Of a DNA stretch of 64,000 nucleotides, positions 35,220 to 45,410 are shown piece by piece. The notes below the pieces were generated by a model. That model was given only the letters and a program-made list of their open reading frames with translations, searched no databases and was not told the origin of the DNA. Each line of letters begins with the position of its first letter. Within the stretch, counting starts at the first letter, position 1. This stretch comes from Campylobacterales bacterium (GTDB lineage: Bacteria; Campylobacterota; Campylobacteria; Campylobacterales; Sulfurimonadaceae), in the NCBI GenBank assembly GCA_016938175.1, contig JAFGVE010000016.1, positions 23,173 through 87,172 of the forward strand, given 5' to 3'. The position numbers were made by a program, and so were the translations under genes.

Positions 35220-35256
35220 ATAAAAAGAGGATTTAAACTCGATAATCCTCTTTAAA
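35220..35256. terminator. Bidirectional terminator between convergent genes
   Basis: Perfect 10-bp arms AAAGAGGATT (35224-35233) and AATCCTCTTT (35244-35253) with a 10-base loop. A-rich sequence before and T-rich sequence after the stem let it serve the barrel gene and the carbonic anhydrase gene, whose last codons it contains. Confidence 0.7.
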
Positions 35257-35760
35257 CGCTACATAGCGTTTTGCAGATGCGTAGAGCTCTTCTACCTCTG
35301 CATCATTTAGTTGGCGAACTGCTTTTGCAGGTGAGCCCATGATGAGTGAACGTGGAGGAAATACTTTTCCCTTTGTCACAAGAGCACCCGCTCCTACAAT
35401 AGACTCTTTTCCTATTATAGCTCCATCTAAAATCGTAGCACTCATTCCTATAAGACAGGCATCCTCGATTGTACATCCATGGAGCATAACTCTATGTCCT
35501 ATAGTCACATCACTTCCTATAACTGTTGGATTGCCATCACTTTTATCAGCTTTTTTATAGTGTGTTACATGAATCATACTAAGGTCTTGAATGTTTACTC
35601 TATCGCCAATAGTTATATAGTGAACATCACCGCGTACAACACATCCAAACCATATAGAGCACTCCTCTCCGCAAGTTACATCGCCGATGACATCCGCAGA
35701 ACTTGCAATCCAACTGTTCTTCCCAACAGACGGTGTTATGTTCTTAAACTTATGTATCAT
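35233..35760 (-). CDS. Gamma-class carbonic anhydrase-like hexapeptide protein
   Basis: 175 residues of left-handed beta-helix with imperfect hexapeptide repeats (DVIGDVTCGEECSIWFGCVVRG, GSDVTIGHRVML, ATILDGAIIGKESIVGAGALV). The three zinc-type histidines are visible in IHVTHYKK, IGHRVM and LHGCTI. Family members hydrate CO2 or act as acyltransferase-like proteins of unknown role (YrdA/PaaY). It starts one base after ppk ends, on the same strand, so the two are co-transcribed. Confidence 0.9.
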   Translation of the reverse strand: MIHKFKNITPSVGKNSWIASSADVIGDVTCGEECSIWFGCVVRGDVHYITIGDRVNIQDLSMIHVTHYKKADKSDGNPTVIGSDVTIGHRVMLHGCTIEDACLIGMSATILDGAIIGKESIVGAGALVTKGKVFPPRSLIMGSPAKAVRQLNDAEVEELYASAKRYVAFKEDYRV

Positions 35761-35761
35761 A

Positions 35762-37864
35762 TTAGCTCTCCATGAAAAAGCGTGCGGCCATCTGCTGAAT
35801 GTCAGTTGCTGTCATTTTTTTGTTAGCCTTGGAAATTCTATTTACATATTCTTCTAAAAATTTGTGGTTGTTTAGGGGCTTTTGTCCCTCTACTTGCTTC
35901 ACTTTTGCATAAGTACCGTCACTGTGAAGTTCATGTGCAAGGGTATTGTCTGCAAGTTGTAAATTGAGTACCTGCAAAACTTTCTCTTTAGCTGTTTGGT
36001 CTTTTATACCTGTTAGCAGCTCTATACGTCTTACAAGGTTTCTCGGCATCCAGTCGGCACTTGAGATATAAACTTGTGTTGCATCATTTTTAAAGAAGAA
36101 CATACGTGGATGTTCAAGATATTTTCCAAGAATTGAGATAACTGAAATATTTTCACTTACACCTTCAATCCCAGGTTTTAAACAGCATATTCCACGAACA
36201 ATAAGTTCAACTTTTGTACCTTCTTGACTCGCTTTATAGAGCGCACGAATCACATCATCATCAACAAGAGAGTTTACTTTTGCAATTATATGTCCCTCAG
36301 AACCCTTGCGTGCCTCATTTTGTATAAGTGAAAGAAGTTTTGGTTTAATTTGTGATGGTGCCATGTAGAGCTCGTTGAGTTTACCTTTATTACTAAAGCC
36401 TGAGAGAAAGTGAAAGAAACGTGTAAGGTCATTTGTTATCTCATCTTTACTTGTCAAATAGGACATATCCGTATAGATTTTTGCTGTTGATGGATTGTAG
36501 TTTCCTGTGCCTAGGTGAGCATACTGTTTTAGTTTTCCGTTTTTACGGCGAGTAATAAGTGCTGCTTTTGCATGTACTTTAAAGCCTTTAATTCCGTAAA
36601 TAACATGTGCTCCAGCTTTTTCAAGTGCTTTTGCCCAGATGAGGTTGTTCTCTTCATCAAAACGTGCTTTAAGCTCAACCATAACAGTCACTTGTTTACC
36701 ACTTTCGCTTGCACTCATTAAAGCTTGCACGATAGGTGAGTTGGTACCAGAACGATAGAGTGTCATTTTAATTGAGACCACATCAGGATCTTTTGCCGCG
36801 CTTTGTATGAGTTTTATAACTGGCTCAAAACTCTCATAAGGGTGATAAAGTAGGACATCTTGTTTCTCTAGGGTTGCAAAAATACTCTCGTTTGTATCAA
36901 ATGGAGGGAGCATTTTTGGTTTAAATGGCGGTAATGAAAGGTGTGCAAAGTCTTTGTTTCCAACAATTTGCCATAAACTTGAAAGGTTTAAAAACGTGTG
37001 AAATCTATATATGTCATCTTTATAGACATTTGTATGGCGGTTAAAGAAGTTTATAACCTCTTCATCACCGCTACTACCAACTTCTAAACGTACCATTTCT
37101 CCTTTTCTACGAAGCTTGAGACCCTCTTCAAGAATCTCCATAAAATCGTCTGCTTCTTCCTCTTCAATCTCCATGTCGGCATTTCTCGTAACTCTAAATG
37201 AAGAGTATTTGATGAGTGTGTGTCCTGGGAAGAGGTCTTCTATATGTTCTGCAATGAGTGTCTCAATTGGAACATATGTTCCATTGCCGAGTTCTATAAA
37301 GCGTGATAAAACACGAGGCACACGGATAAGACCAAAGCGCTCTATAGTCGAGTCATCTTCGTCACTGAGTTTTACTATAAGTCCAAAACTTAGGTTGTTT
37401 AAGTGAGGAAAAGGGTGTGTCGCATCAATTGCGATTGGAACAATAACAGGATAAATGTTTTCATTAAAGTAGCGTTTGAGGGTGTTTTTATCGTGTTGAT
37501 TTAACTCTTTATACTCTTTAATAAATATGCCTTGCTCTTCAAGTTTTTTGAGTATACCGTTCATACAGTGCTCTATTACCTGCTGTTCTTGATGGAGGTA
37601 TGAACGGATTTCACGAAGTTGTTGCAGTGGTGTGAGTCTATCTGCTCCTGAGACAATAATACCCGCAGAGAAAAGTTTTTTGAGTCCCGCTACACGAATC
37701 ATATAAAATTCATCGAGATTTGTACCGTAAATTGCAAGGAATTTTAGGCGTTCAAGAAGAGGCAGTGAATCGTCTTGCGCCTGCTTGAGCACCCTTGTGT
37801 TAAATTGAAGCCATGAGAGTTCACGGTTATTATAAAGTTTTGGATTTTTTAAATTCTGGATCAA
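35762..37864 (-). CDS. ppk: Polyphosphate kinase 1
   Basis: 700 residues with the four PPK1 domains. The N-terminal region begins NRELSWLQFNTRVLKQA. The middle contains NPYDSF-equivalent YHPYESFEPV and IKMTLYRSGTNSPIV. The autophosphorylated histidine is in KVHAKAALITRR, and HLGTGNYNPSTAKIYTD follows. It makes polyphosphate from ATP as a phosphate and energy store and stress factor. Length is standard. Confidence 0.96.
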   Translation of the reverse strand: MIQNLKNPKLYNNRELSWLQFNTRVLKQAQDDSLPLLERLKFLAIYGTNLDEFYMIRVAGLKKLFSAGIIVSGADRLTPLQQLREIRSYLHQEQQVIEHCMNGILKKLEEQGIFIKEYKELNQHDKNTLKRYFNENIYPVIVPIAIDATHPFPHLNNLSFGLIVKLSDEDDSTIERFGLIRVPRVLSRFIELGNGTYVPIETLIAEHIEDLFPGHTLIKYSSFRVTRNADMEIEEEEADDFMEILEEGLKLRRKGEMVRLEVGSSGDEEVINFFNRHTNVYKDDIYRFHTFLNLSSLWQIVGNKDFAHLSLPPFKPKMLPPFDTNESIFATLEKQDVLLYHPYESFEPVIKLIQSAAKDPDVVSIKMTLYRSGTNSPIVQALMSASESGKQVTVMVELKARFDEENNLIWAKALEKAGAHVIYGIKGFKVHAKAALITRRKNGKLKQYAHLGTGNYNPSTAKIYTDMSYLTSKDEITNDLTRFFHFLSGFSNKGKLNELYMAPSQIKPKLLSLIQNEARKGSEGHIIAKVNSLVDDDVIRALYKASQEGTKVELIVRGICCLKPGIEGVSENISVISILGKYLEHPRMFFFKNDATQVYISSADWMPRNLVRRIELLTGIKDQTAKEKVLQVLNLQLADNTLAHELHSDGTYAKVKQVEGQKPLNNHKFLEEYVNRISKANKKMTATDIQQMAARFFMES

Positions 37865-37924
37865 GAAATCCTCCTTGAGATTAATTACGTTATATTTTTG
37901 GCTTATTATACAGAAAAGTTGTTT

Positions 37925-39130
37925 CTATTTGATTACACCTGAGCCTTTGTAGTTTGCGGAGTGGTAGATTGTTACGTCATGTTTTCGTGCGTAAAATTTT
38001 AGGAGTAAATTTTGTAAAATCGGTTCTATAGAAGGAGTAAACCAAGCATTGTTACTTGTCGCTATGATATACTTTACATCGCCTTCATAAAGCTCTTCAC
38101 AGGTCGCCTCATAACAGATTGCATTACGAAATTTAGTACCGCGAATATTAAAGTCAGTAGGTGACTTTGCAGTTATAAAATCACTTGCTCCATTAAAGAA
38201 AGTATCATTTACAAATTTACGTGCAAATTCAGGGAGGGGAATATATTCTCCAAATGGGACTAAAACAAGTTTTTTTGCAATAAAATAGTTTCCATTTTCA
38301 AAGAGATAGGTGACATTGTAGTTTTTCCCATCTTCATTGAGCAGTGTTCCCGCAACGATACTAATATCATAAGAAAAAGCTTGAAGTCTCTCTATGAGTT
38401 TTGGTGAATGATTCATAAAAAGAGGAAACACGGACTCTGGAAAGACAACGAGCTCATAACCCTCTTGTTTAGCTTTTTCTATCTCTTGAAAAATCATTGC
38501 AACTGTAGGTGATAGAGCTTCTCTTGTCCATTTGAATTCCTGCTTTACATCTGTATTTACAAGTTTAATTGTGAGTGGTGCATCTCTTTGGTCTGGAGAT
38601 ATGTAGTTAAAGCTAATGAGTAAAAGAAACAGGGGAGCAAATTTATAACTTTTTGGCATAAGAGAAGGTAAAGCAAGAGCAGTTAAAACAGCTGCAAACT
38701 GCCATTTGAAAATGCCTATGTAACTCTCTACAAATAGAAGTTCAAGTTGCATCCAGTTCCAATCAAAAGGTTCAAAAAAGCTCAAAAGAAAGAGAAAAAT
38801 TGCTCGTAAATAGGGCTTGTCTGTAAAATAAAGGGGAAGAAAAAAAATGAGATAAACAATACCAAAAAAGAGTGTAATAATAGGCTGCATATAACCAACA
38901 CCCTGATACTCGAAACTATAACCTATCCAGTAAAACCAGAAGATACCTATCAAAAAACCTGTAAAGAGTGTTGCTTTTTTTGGAATGTAGAGTAACAGTG
39001 TGAAAGCGAGTAGTCCAGAAAGTGTGTTGAAAAGTTTATAACTAAGGTTATACTCTTGAGCATATATAAAAGCACTAAAGAGTAGAGCTGTTAGAACTCC
39101 AAGAGAAATGTTTTTGTAAAGAGCATTCAT
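37925..39130 (-). CDS. lnt: Apolipoprotein N-acyltransferase
   Basis: 401 residues, short against the ~500 of Escherichia coli, as is common in Campylobacterota. An N-terminal set of about seven membrane helices is followed by a nitrilase-type periplasmic domain. The triad is visible: glutamate in VVFPESVFP, lysine in AKKLVLVPFGEYIP and cysteine in NAICYEATC. It adds the third acyl chain to lipoproteins at the inner membrane. It is divergent from yajC. Confidence 0.9.
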   Translation of the reverse strand: MNALYKNISLGVLTALLFSAFIYAQEYNLSYKLFNTLSGLLAFTLLLYIPKKATLFTGFLIGIFWFYWIGYSFEYQGVGYMQPIITLFFGIVYLIFFLPLYFTDKPYLRAIFLFLLSFFEPFDWNWMQLELLFVESYIGIFKWQFAAVLTALALPSLMPKSYKFAPLFLLLISFNYISPDQRDAPLTIKLVNTDVKQEFKWTREALSPTVAMIFQEIEKAKQEGYELVVFPESVFPLFMNHSPKLIERLQAFSYDISIVAGTLLNEDGKNYNVTYLFENGNYFIAKKLVLVPFGEYIPLPEFARKFVNDTFFNGASDFITAKSPTDFNIRGTKFRNAICYEATCEELYEGDVKYIIATSNNAWFTPSIEPILQNLLLKFYARKHDVTIYHSANYKGSGVIK

Positions 39131-39174
39131 GCTGAAATTGTACTCAATTTAGACTACTATTAGTATAGTTTTTG

Positions 39175-39180
39175 TATAAT
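39175..39180 (+). promoter_or_regulatory. -10 box of the yajC-secD-secF operon
   Basis: TTTGTATAAT: TATAAT 35 bp before the yajC ATG. Confidence 0.6.
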
Positions 39181-39215
39181 CGCCGCAATTTTACCCACAA
39201 TAAGGAAGTTAACAG

Positions 39216-39482
39216 ATGGAAATAATCTCTCAACTCTTACCGTTTATATTTTTAATTGCAATTATGTATTTTGTAATTATTCGTCCACAACAGAATGAAG
39301 CTAAAGCAAAAAAGGCTATGATTGAGTCTCTGACTAAAGGTGATAAGGTTATTACTAATGGTGGTTTTATAGTTGTTATTCAAAAGGTTGAAGAGAAATT
39401 TTTCACAATTAAAATGAATGATGAAGTGACTGCAAAAATTACAAAAGACTCAATCGCGAAGAAGTACGAGGATGAAGCTTAA
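39216..39482 (+). CDS. yajC: Preprotein translocase accessory subunit YajC
   Basis: 88 residues: one membrane helix near the N terminus (LLPFIFLIAIMYFVIIRPQ, with the family RPQ) followed by a small cytoplasmic domain (KGDKVITNGGFIVVIQKVEE). It associates with SecD-SecF and YidC. It overlaps secD by 11 bp. Confidence 0.95.
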   Translation: MEIISQLLPFIFLIAIMYFVIIRPQQNEAKAKKAMIESLTKGDKVITNGGFIVVIQKVEEKFFTIKMNDEVTAKITKDSIAKKYEDEA

Positions 39483-41037
39483 TTATCGCGTAGTCATTTT
39501 TGCTCTTGCTATAGTTTTTGGCGTAGTCTTTTCAGTTCCCTCTCTTTTGCAGACAGAGGGTGGGAAGAAAGTAACTCTTGGACTTGATCTTCAAGGAGGG
39601 TTACATATGCTTTTAGGTGTAAAAACCGATGAAGCAACCAAGAGTCGTATAAAATCTATAGCAGCGAGTGTAAAGCACTTTGCACAGCGAAATGACATCT
39701 TAATTGATGCTTTAACTTTTGATGCTACAACTGTTACATTTGAATATCTTGATGCTGATGATGCAGGAAAAATTAATGAATTTTTATCTGCTGTTGAAGG
39801 TGCTGAGATTACTACACAAAAACAGGTGGTCACTCTTAAATTAACTCCTCAAGAGATAGAAAAGACAAAACAAGATGCTATAAATCAGGCTATAGAAACT
39901 ATACGAAACAGACTTGACCAGTTTGGTTTAGCTGAGCCTGTAGTTGCTCGTCAAGGCGATGAAAAGATTTTAGTTCAATTAGCAGGTATTAAAACACAAG
40001 AAGAGGAACAGCGTGCTCGTGAGCTTATTTCTCGTGCGGCAAAACTTGAACTCATGGCAGTAGATGAAGATAGAAATGCTCGTGTATATAACATGAGTGG
40101 TGCAGATGCTGCGGCATATGGTGATGTTATCTTGCCAGATGTGAAAAATCCTGAAATTAAGTACTTGGTTCGTGAGATTCCAATTCTTGATGGTGGAATG
40201 CTTACTGATGCAGCTATGGGATTTGACCAAAACAATCGTCCTCTTATCAACTTCACTCTTAATGCTGAGGGAGCAGAAATATTTGGAGACTTTACAGGTC
40301 GTAACGTAGGGAAGCGTCTAGCAGTTGTTTTAGACGGTAAGGTTTACTCTGCACCAAATATAAATGAGCGTATTGGTGGTGGTAGTGGACAGATTTCTGG
40401 AAACTATACTGTAATGGAAGCAAAAGATTTAGCAATTGCTCTACGTTCAGGGGCACTTTTAGCACCAATTTATCTCATGGAGAAGCGTTCTGTTGGACCA
40501 AGTCTTGGTGCAGATAGTATTCAAGCTTCTTTAGTAGCTCTAGTGGGCGGTTTTGTTTTAGTTATTGTTTTTATGATTTTTTACTACCGTGTTGCAGGTA
40601 TTATTGCAAATATAGCACTTGTTGCAAATCTTTTTATTCTTTTGGCTGTGATGAGTCTCTTTGGAGCAACACTTACTCTTCCTGGTATGGCAGGTATTGT
40701 CCTTACGGTAGGTATGGCTGTTGATGCAAACGTTATTATTTCAGAGAGAATACGCGAACTTATCTATGAAGGTAAGTCTATGCACAAGGCCATAGAAGAG
40801 GGATATGCTAATGCAATGCGTGCTATCTTAGATGCGAACATTACTACGCTTATTGCTTCTGTTGTTTTATACGCTTATGGAACTGGAGCTATTAAAGGTT
40901 TCGCTATTACTATGAGTATAGGTATCTTGGCTTCTATGCTTACAGCAATTCTTGGAACACATGGAATTTACCAGATGCTAGAGAGCAAAATTGCAAAGAG
41001 TAAAAATAATAAATTCTGGTTTGGAATTAAAGGATAG
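39472..41037 (+). CDS. secD: Protein translocase subunit SecD
   Basis: 521 residues with six membrane helices and a large periplasmic domain between the first and second. Signatures are LGLDLQGGLHMLLGV near the first helix, the P1 head region, and helix 4 with GIVLTVGMAVDANVIISERIREL, which carries the aspartate of the proton pathway. With SecF it uses the proton motive force to pull proteins out of the Sec channel. Two bases separate it from secF. Confidence 0.96.
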   Translation: MKLNYRVVIFALAIVFGVVFSVPSLLQTEGGKKVTLGLDLQGGLHMLLGVKTDEATKSRIKSIAASVKHFAQRNDILIDALTFDATTVTFEYLDADDAGKINEFLSAVEGAEITTQKQVVTLKLTPQEIEKTKQDAINQAIETIRNRLDQFGLAEPVVARQGDEKILVQLAGIKTQEEEQRARELISRAAKLELMAVDEDRNARVYNMSGADAAAYGDVILPDVKNPEIKYLVREIPILDGGMLTDAAMGFDQNNRPLINFTLNAEGAEIFGDFTGRNVGKRLAVVLDGKVYSAPNINERIGGGSGQISGNYTVMEAKDLAIALRSGALLAPIYLMEKRSVGPSLGADSIQASLVALVGGFVLVIVFMIFYYRVAGIIANIALVANLFILLAVMSLFGATLTLPGMAGIVLTVGMAVDANVIISERIRELIYEGKSMHKAIEEGYANAMRAILDANITTLIASVVLYAYGTGAIKGFAITMSIGILASMLTAILGTHGIYQMLESKIAKSKNNKFWFGIKG

Positions 41038-41039
41038 TT

Positions 41040-42011
41040 ATGGAATTTTTTAAATACACAAAGACCTTTAATTTTATGGGCAAGTCAAAACTTGCTATGG
41101 CGTTTTCAATTTTTTTACTTCTTGCTTCTTATGCTCTGCTTGCTGTAAAAGGTCTTAACTATGGTGTAGACTTTGCAGGTGGAACTGTTATCCAAGTGAA
41201 GTATGAGGGTATTGCACCCATAGATGCTATGCGCGAAAAACTTAAAAGTAATGCCATCTTTGATGGTGCTTCAATTAGTGAGTTTGGATCAGTAGATGAG
41301 GTCGTTGTTAGAATGAAAACAACAACGGCAAGTGTCACCACAGACATTGGAGATTTAACAAGAGAGGCACTTCAAGGGAGTGGTGATTTTGAAATTCGTA
41401 GAGTGGATATAGTTGGACCGACGGTTGGTGCGGAGCTAAAAGAGAAAGGGATAATGTCTCTTATACTTGCGACAATCGGGATTTTGATTTATGTTGCATT
41501 TCGATTTGAATGGCGATTTGCAGTTGCTTCTATCGTAGCACTCATACATGACGTTTCAATTGCTTTGGGAGCATTGGCTCTTTTTCAAATAGATGTAAAC
41601 TTAGATGTTTTAGCAGCACTTCTTACACTTTTAGGGTATTCGCTTAACGATACTATTATTGTTTTTGACCGTATTCGTGAGGGAATTACTACAAGCAAAA
41701 ACAGTGATTTGGAGTCAATTATAAACGAGTCAGTTACTAGAACACTTGCTCGTACGACACTTACGTCTTTGACGACGTTTTTTGTTATCTTTACGCTTTT
41801 CATGTTTGGCGGGGAGATTATTCATCCATTTGCATTTACACTTCTTGTGGGTGTAATTGTGGGAACATACTCTTCTGTATTTGTAGCTTCTCCAATTTTA
41901 ATGTGGTTTGGATTTAATGTGAAAAACTACCATGCAAAATTGGCACATAAGGCAAAACAAGAGGCTGAAAAAGAGAGAATGCGTAAGCAGTTTGAATCTG
42001 GAGTGATGTAA
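41040..42011 (+). CDS. secF: Protein translocase subunit SecF
   Basis: 323 residues with six helices. N-terminal GLNYGVDFAGGTVIQV is the SecF form of the SecD GLDLxGG signature, and TLLGYSLNDTIIVFDRIRE gives the conserved aspartate region of helix 4. Basic C terminus (AKQEAEKERMRKQ) in the cytoplasm. Partner of SecD. Confidence 0.96.
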   Translation: MEFFKYTKTFNFMGKSKLAMAFSIFLLLASYALLAVKGLNYGVDFAGGTVIQVKYEGIAPIDAMREKLKSNAIFDGASISEFGSVDEVVVRMKTTTASVTTDIGDLTREALQGSGDFEIRRVDIVGPTVGAELKEKGIMSLILATIGILIYVAFRFEWRFAVASIVALIHDVSIALGALALFQIDVNLDVLAALLTLLGYSLNDTIIVFDRIREGITTSKNSDLESIINESVTRTLARTTLTSLTTFFVIFTLFMFGGEIIHPFAFTLLVGVIVGTYSSVFVASPILMWFGFNVKNYHAKLAHKAKQEAEKERMRKQFESGVM

Positions 42012-42017
42012 TTTTGC

Positions 42018-42023
42018 TATAAT
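42018..42023 (+). promoter_or_regulatory. -10 box before the 112-residue membrane protein and leuS
   Basis: TTTTGCTATAAT: a TATAAT 52 bp before the ATG at 42076, directly after secF, offering a separate start for the leuS group. Confidence 0.5.
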
Positions 42024-42075
42024 TTTTTATAAAGAAATTACACTCTGCGTTAAAAAAAACTAAAGGAAAGACAGT

Positions 42076-42414
42076 ATGGATTGGGGTAAGGTAATATATG
42101 TATTTTTCTCATTGATGAGTTTAACATCAATAGCGGGCTTTTTATATGAAAACACGGCGGCATCACTCTTTATTGCTGCAAGTGTGAACTTGATTAGTAC
42201 AATACTAAAAATTGGAGTAAGAAATCTTCTCTCAGCGGAACTTCTTGCATCTTCACTCGTCGCAGACTTGCACTTGATACCTGCATTTGTCTTTCTTGTT
42301 ATTGTAGGTGATGATAGTTGGGCTATAGCCTTAGCATTAGGAGCTTTAATAGCAAATATTTTCTCAATGGGACTTGTATACATTGAGAGTTCAAAAACAC
42401 ATGAAGAGTATTAG
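42076..42414 (+). CDS. Small hypothetical inner-membrane protein (DUF6394-like)
   Basis: 112 residues with about four hydrophobic stretches (VIYVFFSLMSLTSIAGFLY, ASLFIAASVNLISTILKIGV, LHLIPAFVFLVIVGDD, AIALALGALIANIFSMGLVY). I believe it belongs to a small Campylobacterota membrane family (DUF6394) but recall no function. It is preceded by its own TATAAT and AAAGGAAAG, and followed 11 bp later by leuS. Confidence 0.65.
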   Translation: MDWGKVIYVFFSLMSLTSIAGFLYENTAASLFIAASVNLISTILKIGVRNLLSAELLASSLVADLHLIPAFVFLVIVGDDSWAIALALGALIANIFSMGLVYIESSKTHEEY

Positions 42415-42425
42415 GATAGATTACA

Positions 42426-44879
42426 TTGGAATATAGCGCGCAAAATATAGAAAAAAAGTGGCAAGATTACTGGAGAGAAAACGACAGTTTTGAGCCTAGT
42501 GAAGATTTTAGCCAAGAGAAGAAATACATACTCAGTATGTTCCCGTTTCCAAGTGGACGTCTTCATATGGGACATGTAAGAAACTACTCTATTAGTGACG
42601 CATTTGCACGTTATCACAGACAACAAGGAAAAAATGTTTTACACCCTATAGGTTTTGATAGTTTTGGTATGCCTGCTGAGAATGCAGCTATTAAAAATGG
42701 TTCACACCCTAAAGGTTGGACATATGACAATATAGACTATATGAAAAACGAGTTCTACTCACTTGGGTTTTCATTTTCTAAAAAACGTGAATTAGCAACT
42801 TCTGATGAGCTCTACACGAAGTTTGAGCAGGGTTTTATTATTGACATGTTCAATAAAGGACTTCTTTACAGAGAAAAAGGCCTTTTAAACTGGTGTCCAC
42901 ATGATCAAACAGTACTTGCGAATGAGCAGGTTGAAGATGGTGGTTGTTGGCGCTGTGGTACTGAAGTAGTCAAAAAAGAGATGAATCAGTACTACTTTAA
43001 GATTACTGCTTATGCTGATGAACTTTTAGAGGACTTAAAAAAGCTTGAAGGTGGCTGGCCAAAGCAAGTACTTACTATGCAGGAGAATTGGATAGGAAAG
43101 TCTAATGGTCTTGCTTTTGATTTGTTTTTTGACAATGAGAGTAATGGTCTATTAGAAGGTGCTTTTGAGGGATTTGATGTTTTTACTACACGTCCAGATA
43201 CTATTTATGGTGTTTCCTATACAGCACTCGCACCTGAGCATAAAATTGTTACATATATGATTGAAAATGAGCTGCTTGACGCAGACACGATTGCAAAAAT
43301 AACTGCGATGAAAAATACATCTTCAATCGATAGACAAAAAGAGAAAGCAGGTCTTCCTTTAGGCTTAAATGTTATTCATCCACTTACAGGAGATTCTATC
43401 CCTGTCTGGATTGCAAACTTTGTTCTTATGGATTATGGAAGTGGTGCAGTTATGGCTGTTCCTGCACATGATGAACGTGACTTTGAGTTTGCAAAAAAAT
43501 ATGAGCTTCCGATTAAACAGGTAATTAAACCTTTTGAAGGTGAGTGGGATGTAACAACATCTGCTTTTACAGAAGTTGGTGAATTAGTAAACTCAGCAGA
43601 ATTTAGTGGAAAAAATTCTAAAAAGTCACAGTATGACATTATTAAAATGTTTGAAGATAGAACTATTGGAAAGAAAACGACGAATTATAAACTTAAAGAT
43701 TGGGGTGTAAGTCGTCAGCGTTATTGGGGTGCTCCTATTCCTTTTGTTCATTGTGATGATTGCGGAATTGTTATGGAAAAAAAAGAAAATCTTCCAATAG
43801 CTTTACCACACGATGTAGAGATTACAGGTGAAGGTAATCCTTTAGAAAATCATCCAACTTGGAAGCACTGTAAATGTCCTCAGTGTGGGAGAGATGCTCT
43901 TCGTGAGACAGATACAATGGATACATTTGTTGAGTCTTCATGGTACTTTTTACGTTTTTGTGCATCTGAAGTTAATTGGGAAAAAGAGGCTTTTTCAGCA
44001 GAACAGATTAAGTACTGGATGGGAGTTGACCACTATATTGGTGGGATTGAACATGCTATTTTACACCTTCTATATGCTCGTTTTTTTACAAAGGTATTTA
44101 GAGACTTAGGTTATTTAGAGTTTGATGAGCCATTTGATAAACTCCTTACTCAAGGTATGGTACTTAAAGATGGTGCGAAGATGTCAAAGTCTAAAGGAAA
44201 TACAGTAGACCCTGATGCCATCATTGAAAAGTACGGTGCAGATACTGCACGTCTTTTTATTTTATTTGCGGCTCCTCCGACACAGGAACTTGAATGGAAT
44301 GACAGCGCTGTAGAAGGTGCATATAAATTTATCAAAAGATTTTATGATAGATGCTCAAATATAGTTGCCACAGATGTAAAGCCACAAATTGAACATGCGT
44401 CTTTAAGTAAAGAAGAGAAGTTTGCACGTAAAAAAGTCTATGAAGCATTGCAAAGAGCAAATGATGTTTATGAAGAGCGTTACACTTTTAATACAATGAT
44501 TGCAGGTGTAATGGAAGCTATGAATGCCTTAAATGCACAATCAAACAGTGCAGTTTGGAGTGAAGGATACTGGATTTTAACTTCTATTATGGAGCCTGTA
44601 GTTCCACACGTCTGTTGGGAAATTTCAAAAGAGTACTTTGGACTCAATAATCTTACAAAGCAAGAACTTGTTGCAGAGGTATTTGTAGAAGATAGTGTTA
44701 TGCTTGGAATCTCAGTTAACGGAAAACGCAGAGGCGAAGTCGAGGTGGCTATAGATGCTACTGAGCAAGATGTTTTAGTTGCCGCTAAAGAGGTTGTAGC
44801 GAAGTGGCTTGAAGGTAAAGAGATAGTCAAAGAGATTGTCGTACCTAAAAAGCTTGTAAATATTGTTATTAAAGGCTAA
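42426..44879 (+). CDS. leuS: Leucyl-tRNA synthetase
   Basis: 817 residues, a class Ia synthetase. HIGH motif is [17 protein letters not shown], the editing domain carries [28 protein letters not shown] is conserved, and the KMSKS motif is [15 protein letters not shown] zinc-like CXXC pair (CDDCG, CPQCG) is present in the insert. The start is a TTG. It is first of a run leuS-lptE-GGDEF-folC-M23-bactofilin-mfd-ymdB. Confidence 0.97.
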   Translation: MEYSAQNIEKKWQDYWRENDSFEPSEDFSQEKKYILSMFPFPSGRLHMGHVRNYSISDAFARYHRQQGKNVLHPIGFDSFGMPAENAAIKNGSHPKGWTYDNIDYMKNEFYSLGFSFSKKRELATSDELYTKFEQGFIIDMFNKGLLYREKGLLNWCPHDQTVLANEQVEDGGCWRCGTEVVKKEMNQYYFKITAYADELLEDLKKLEGGWPKQVLTMQENWIGKSNGLAFDLFFDNESNGLLEGAFEGFDVFTTRPDTIYGVSYTALAPEHKIVTYMIENELLDADTIAKITAMKNTSSIDRQKEKAGLPLGLNVIHPLTGDSIPVWIANFVLMDYGSGAVMAVPAHDERDFEFAKKYELPIKQVIKPFEGEWDVTTSAFTEVGELVNSAEFSGKNSKKSQYDIIKMFEDRTIGKKTTNYKLKDWGVSRQRYWGAPIPFVHCDDCGIVMEKKENLPIALPHDVEITGEGNPLENHPTWKHCKCPQCGRDALRETDTMDTFVESSWYFLRFCASEVNWEKEAFSAEQIKYWMGVDHYIGGIEHAILHLLYARFFTKVFRDLGYLEFDEPFDKLLTQGMVLKDGAKMSKSKGNTVDPDAIIEKYGADTARLFILFAAPPTQELEWNDSAVEGAYKFIKRFYDRCSNIVATDVKPQIEHASLSKEEKFARKKVYEALQRANDVYEERYTFNTMIAGVMEAMNALNAQSNSAVWSEGYWILTSIMEPVVPHVCWEISKEYFGLNNLTKQELVAEVFVEDSVMLGISVNGKRRGEVEVAIDATEQDVLVAAKEVVAKWLEGKEIVKEIVVPKKLVNIVIKG

Positions 44880-44882
44880 GTC

Positions 44883-45407
44883 ATGTTGTTATGCAGAAGG
44901 GCTGTAAAACTTCTTTTACTCTCTTCTCTTATCTTCTTTAGTGCTTGTGGATATAAACCAAGCTCAAAATATGCTCGTAGTGTTGTTGGTGAGAAGGTAA
45001 GTACAAGTATCGTTATTTCATCCCAAGACCCTGAAAATACGGTTGTTATTAAAGATGCAGTTGATAGTGCGATTATAGAAGTTTTTCATGCCTCTTTAGT
45101 TGATAAGTCTTATGCAGATACAAATCTTCTCTTTAGTATTTCTCCTCCAACATATACCCCAGTTCAGTATGATAACAACGGATTTATTATAGGATATAGA
45201 GCAACGATTATGATGCGTGTTGAGCGAACAACCAAAGAGAGTAAAAGAAACTATAACTCGCGTGGTACATATGATTTTGCAGTCGATCCAAATGCTGTTA
45301 TAACTGATCAAGACAGGTTTAATGCTATTAAATTTAGCGCAACAAAGGCGATTGCCTCTTTTATTGCACAAGTCTCAGCAGAAGGCTCACGATTATCTAA
45401 GGAGTAA
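44883..45407 (+). CDS. lptE: LPS-assembly lipoprotein LptE
   Basis: A 174-residue outer-membrane lipoprotein with lipobox FSACG at Cys22 and the LptE-like opening GYKPSS. The rest shows mixed strands and helix (TSIVISSQDPENTVVIKDAVDSAIIEVFHA). LptE plugs the LptD barrel that delivers LPS to the cell surface. Assignment rests on the lipobox, size and its place directly after leuS, which is usual in Campylobacterota; sequence similarity by eye is weak. Confidence 0.75.
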   Translation: MLLCRRAVKLLLLSSLIFFSACGYKPSSKYARSVVGEKVSTSIVISSQDPENTVVIKDAVDSAIIEVFHASLVDKSYADTNLLFSISPPTYTPVQYDNNGFIIGYRATIMMRVERTTKESKRNYNSRGTYDFAVDPNAVITDQDRFNAIKFSATKAIASFIAQVSAEGSRLSKE

Positions 45408-45410
45408 GGT

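Noticed and set aside
39975..40256. Minus-strand open frames inside secD
   Set aside because: Shadows of secD codon usage; low-complexity translation with no start signals.
42060..42383. 107-codon minus-strand frame opposite the small membrane protein
   Set aside because: The plus-strand frame has a promoter, a ribosome site and membrane helices; the antisense frame has none.
44480..44830. 116-codon minus-strand frame inside leuS
   Set aside because: Antisense to conserved leuS sequence; Ser/Thr-rich translation typical of a shadow frame.
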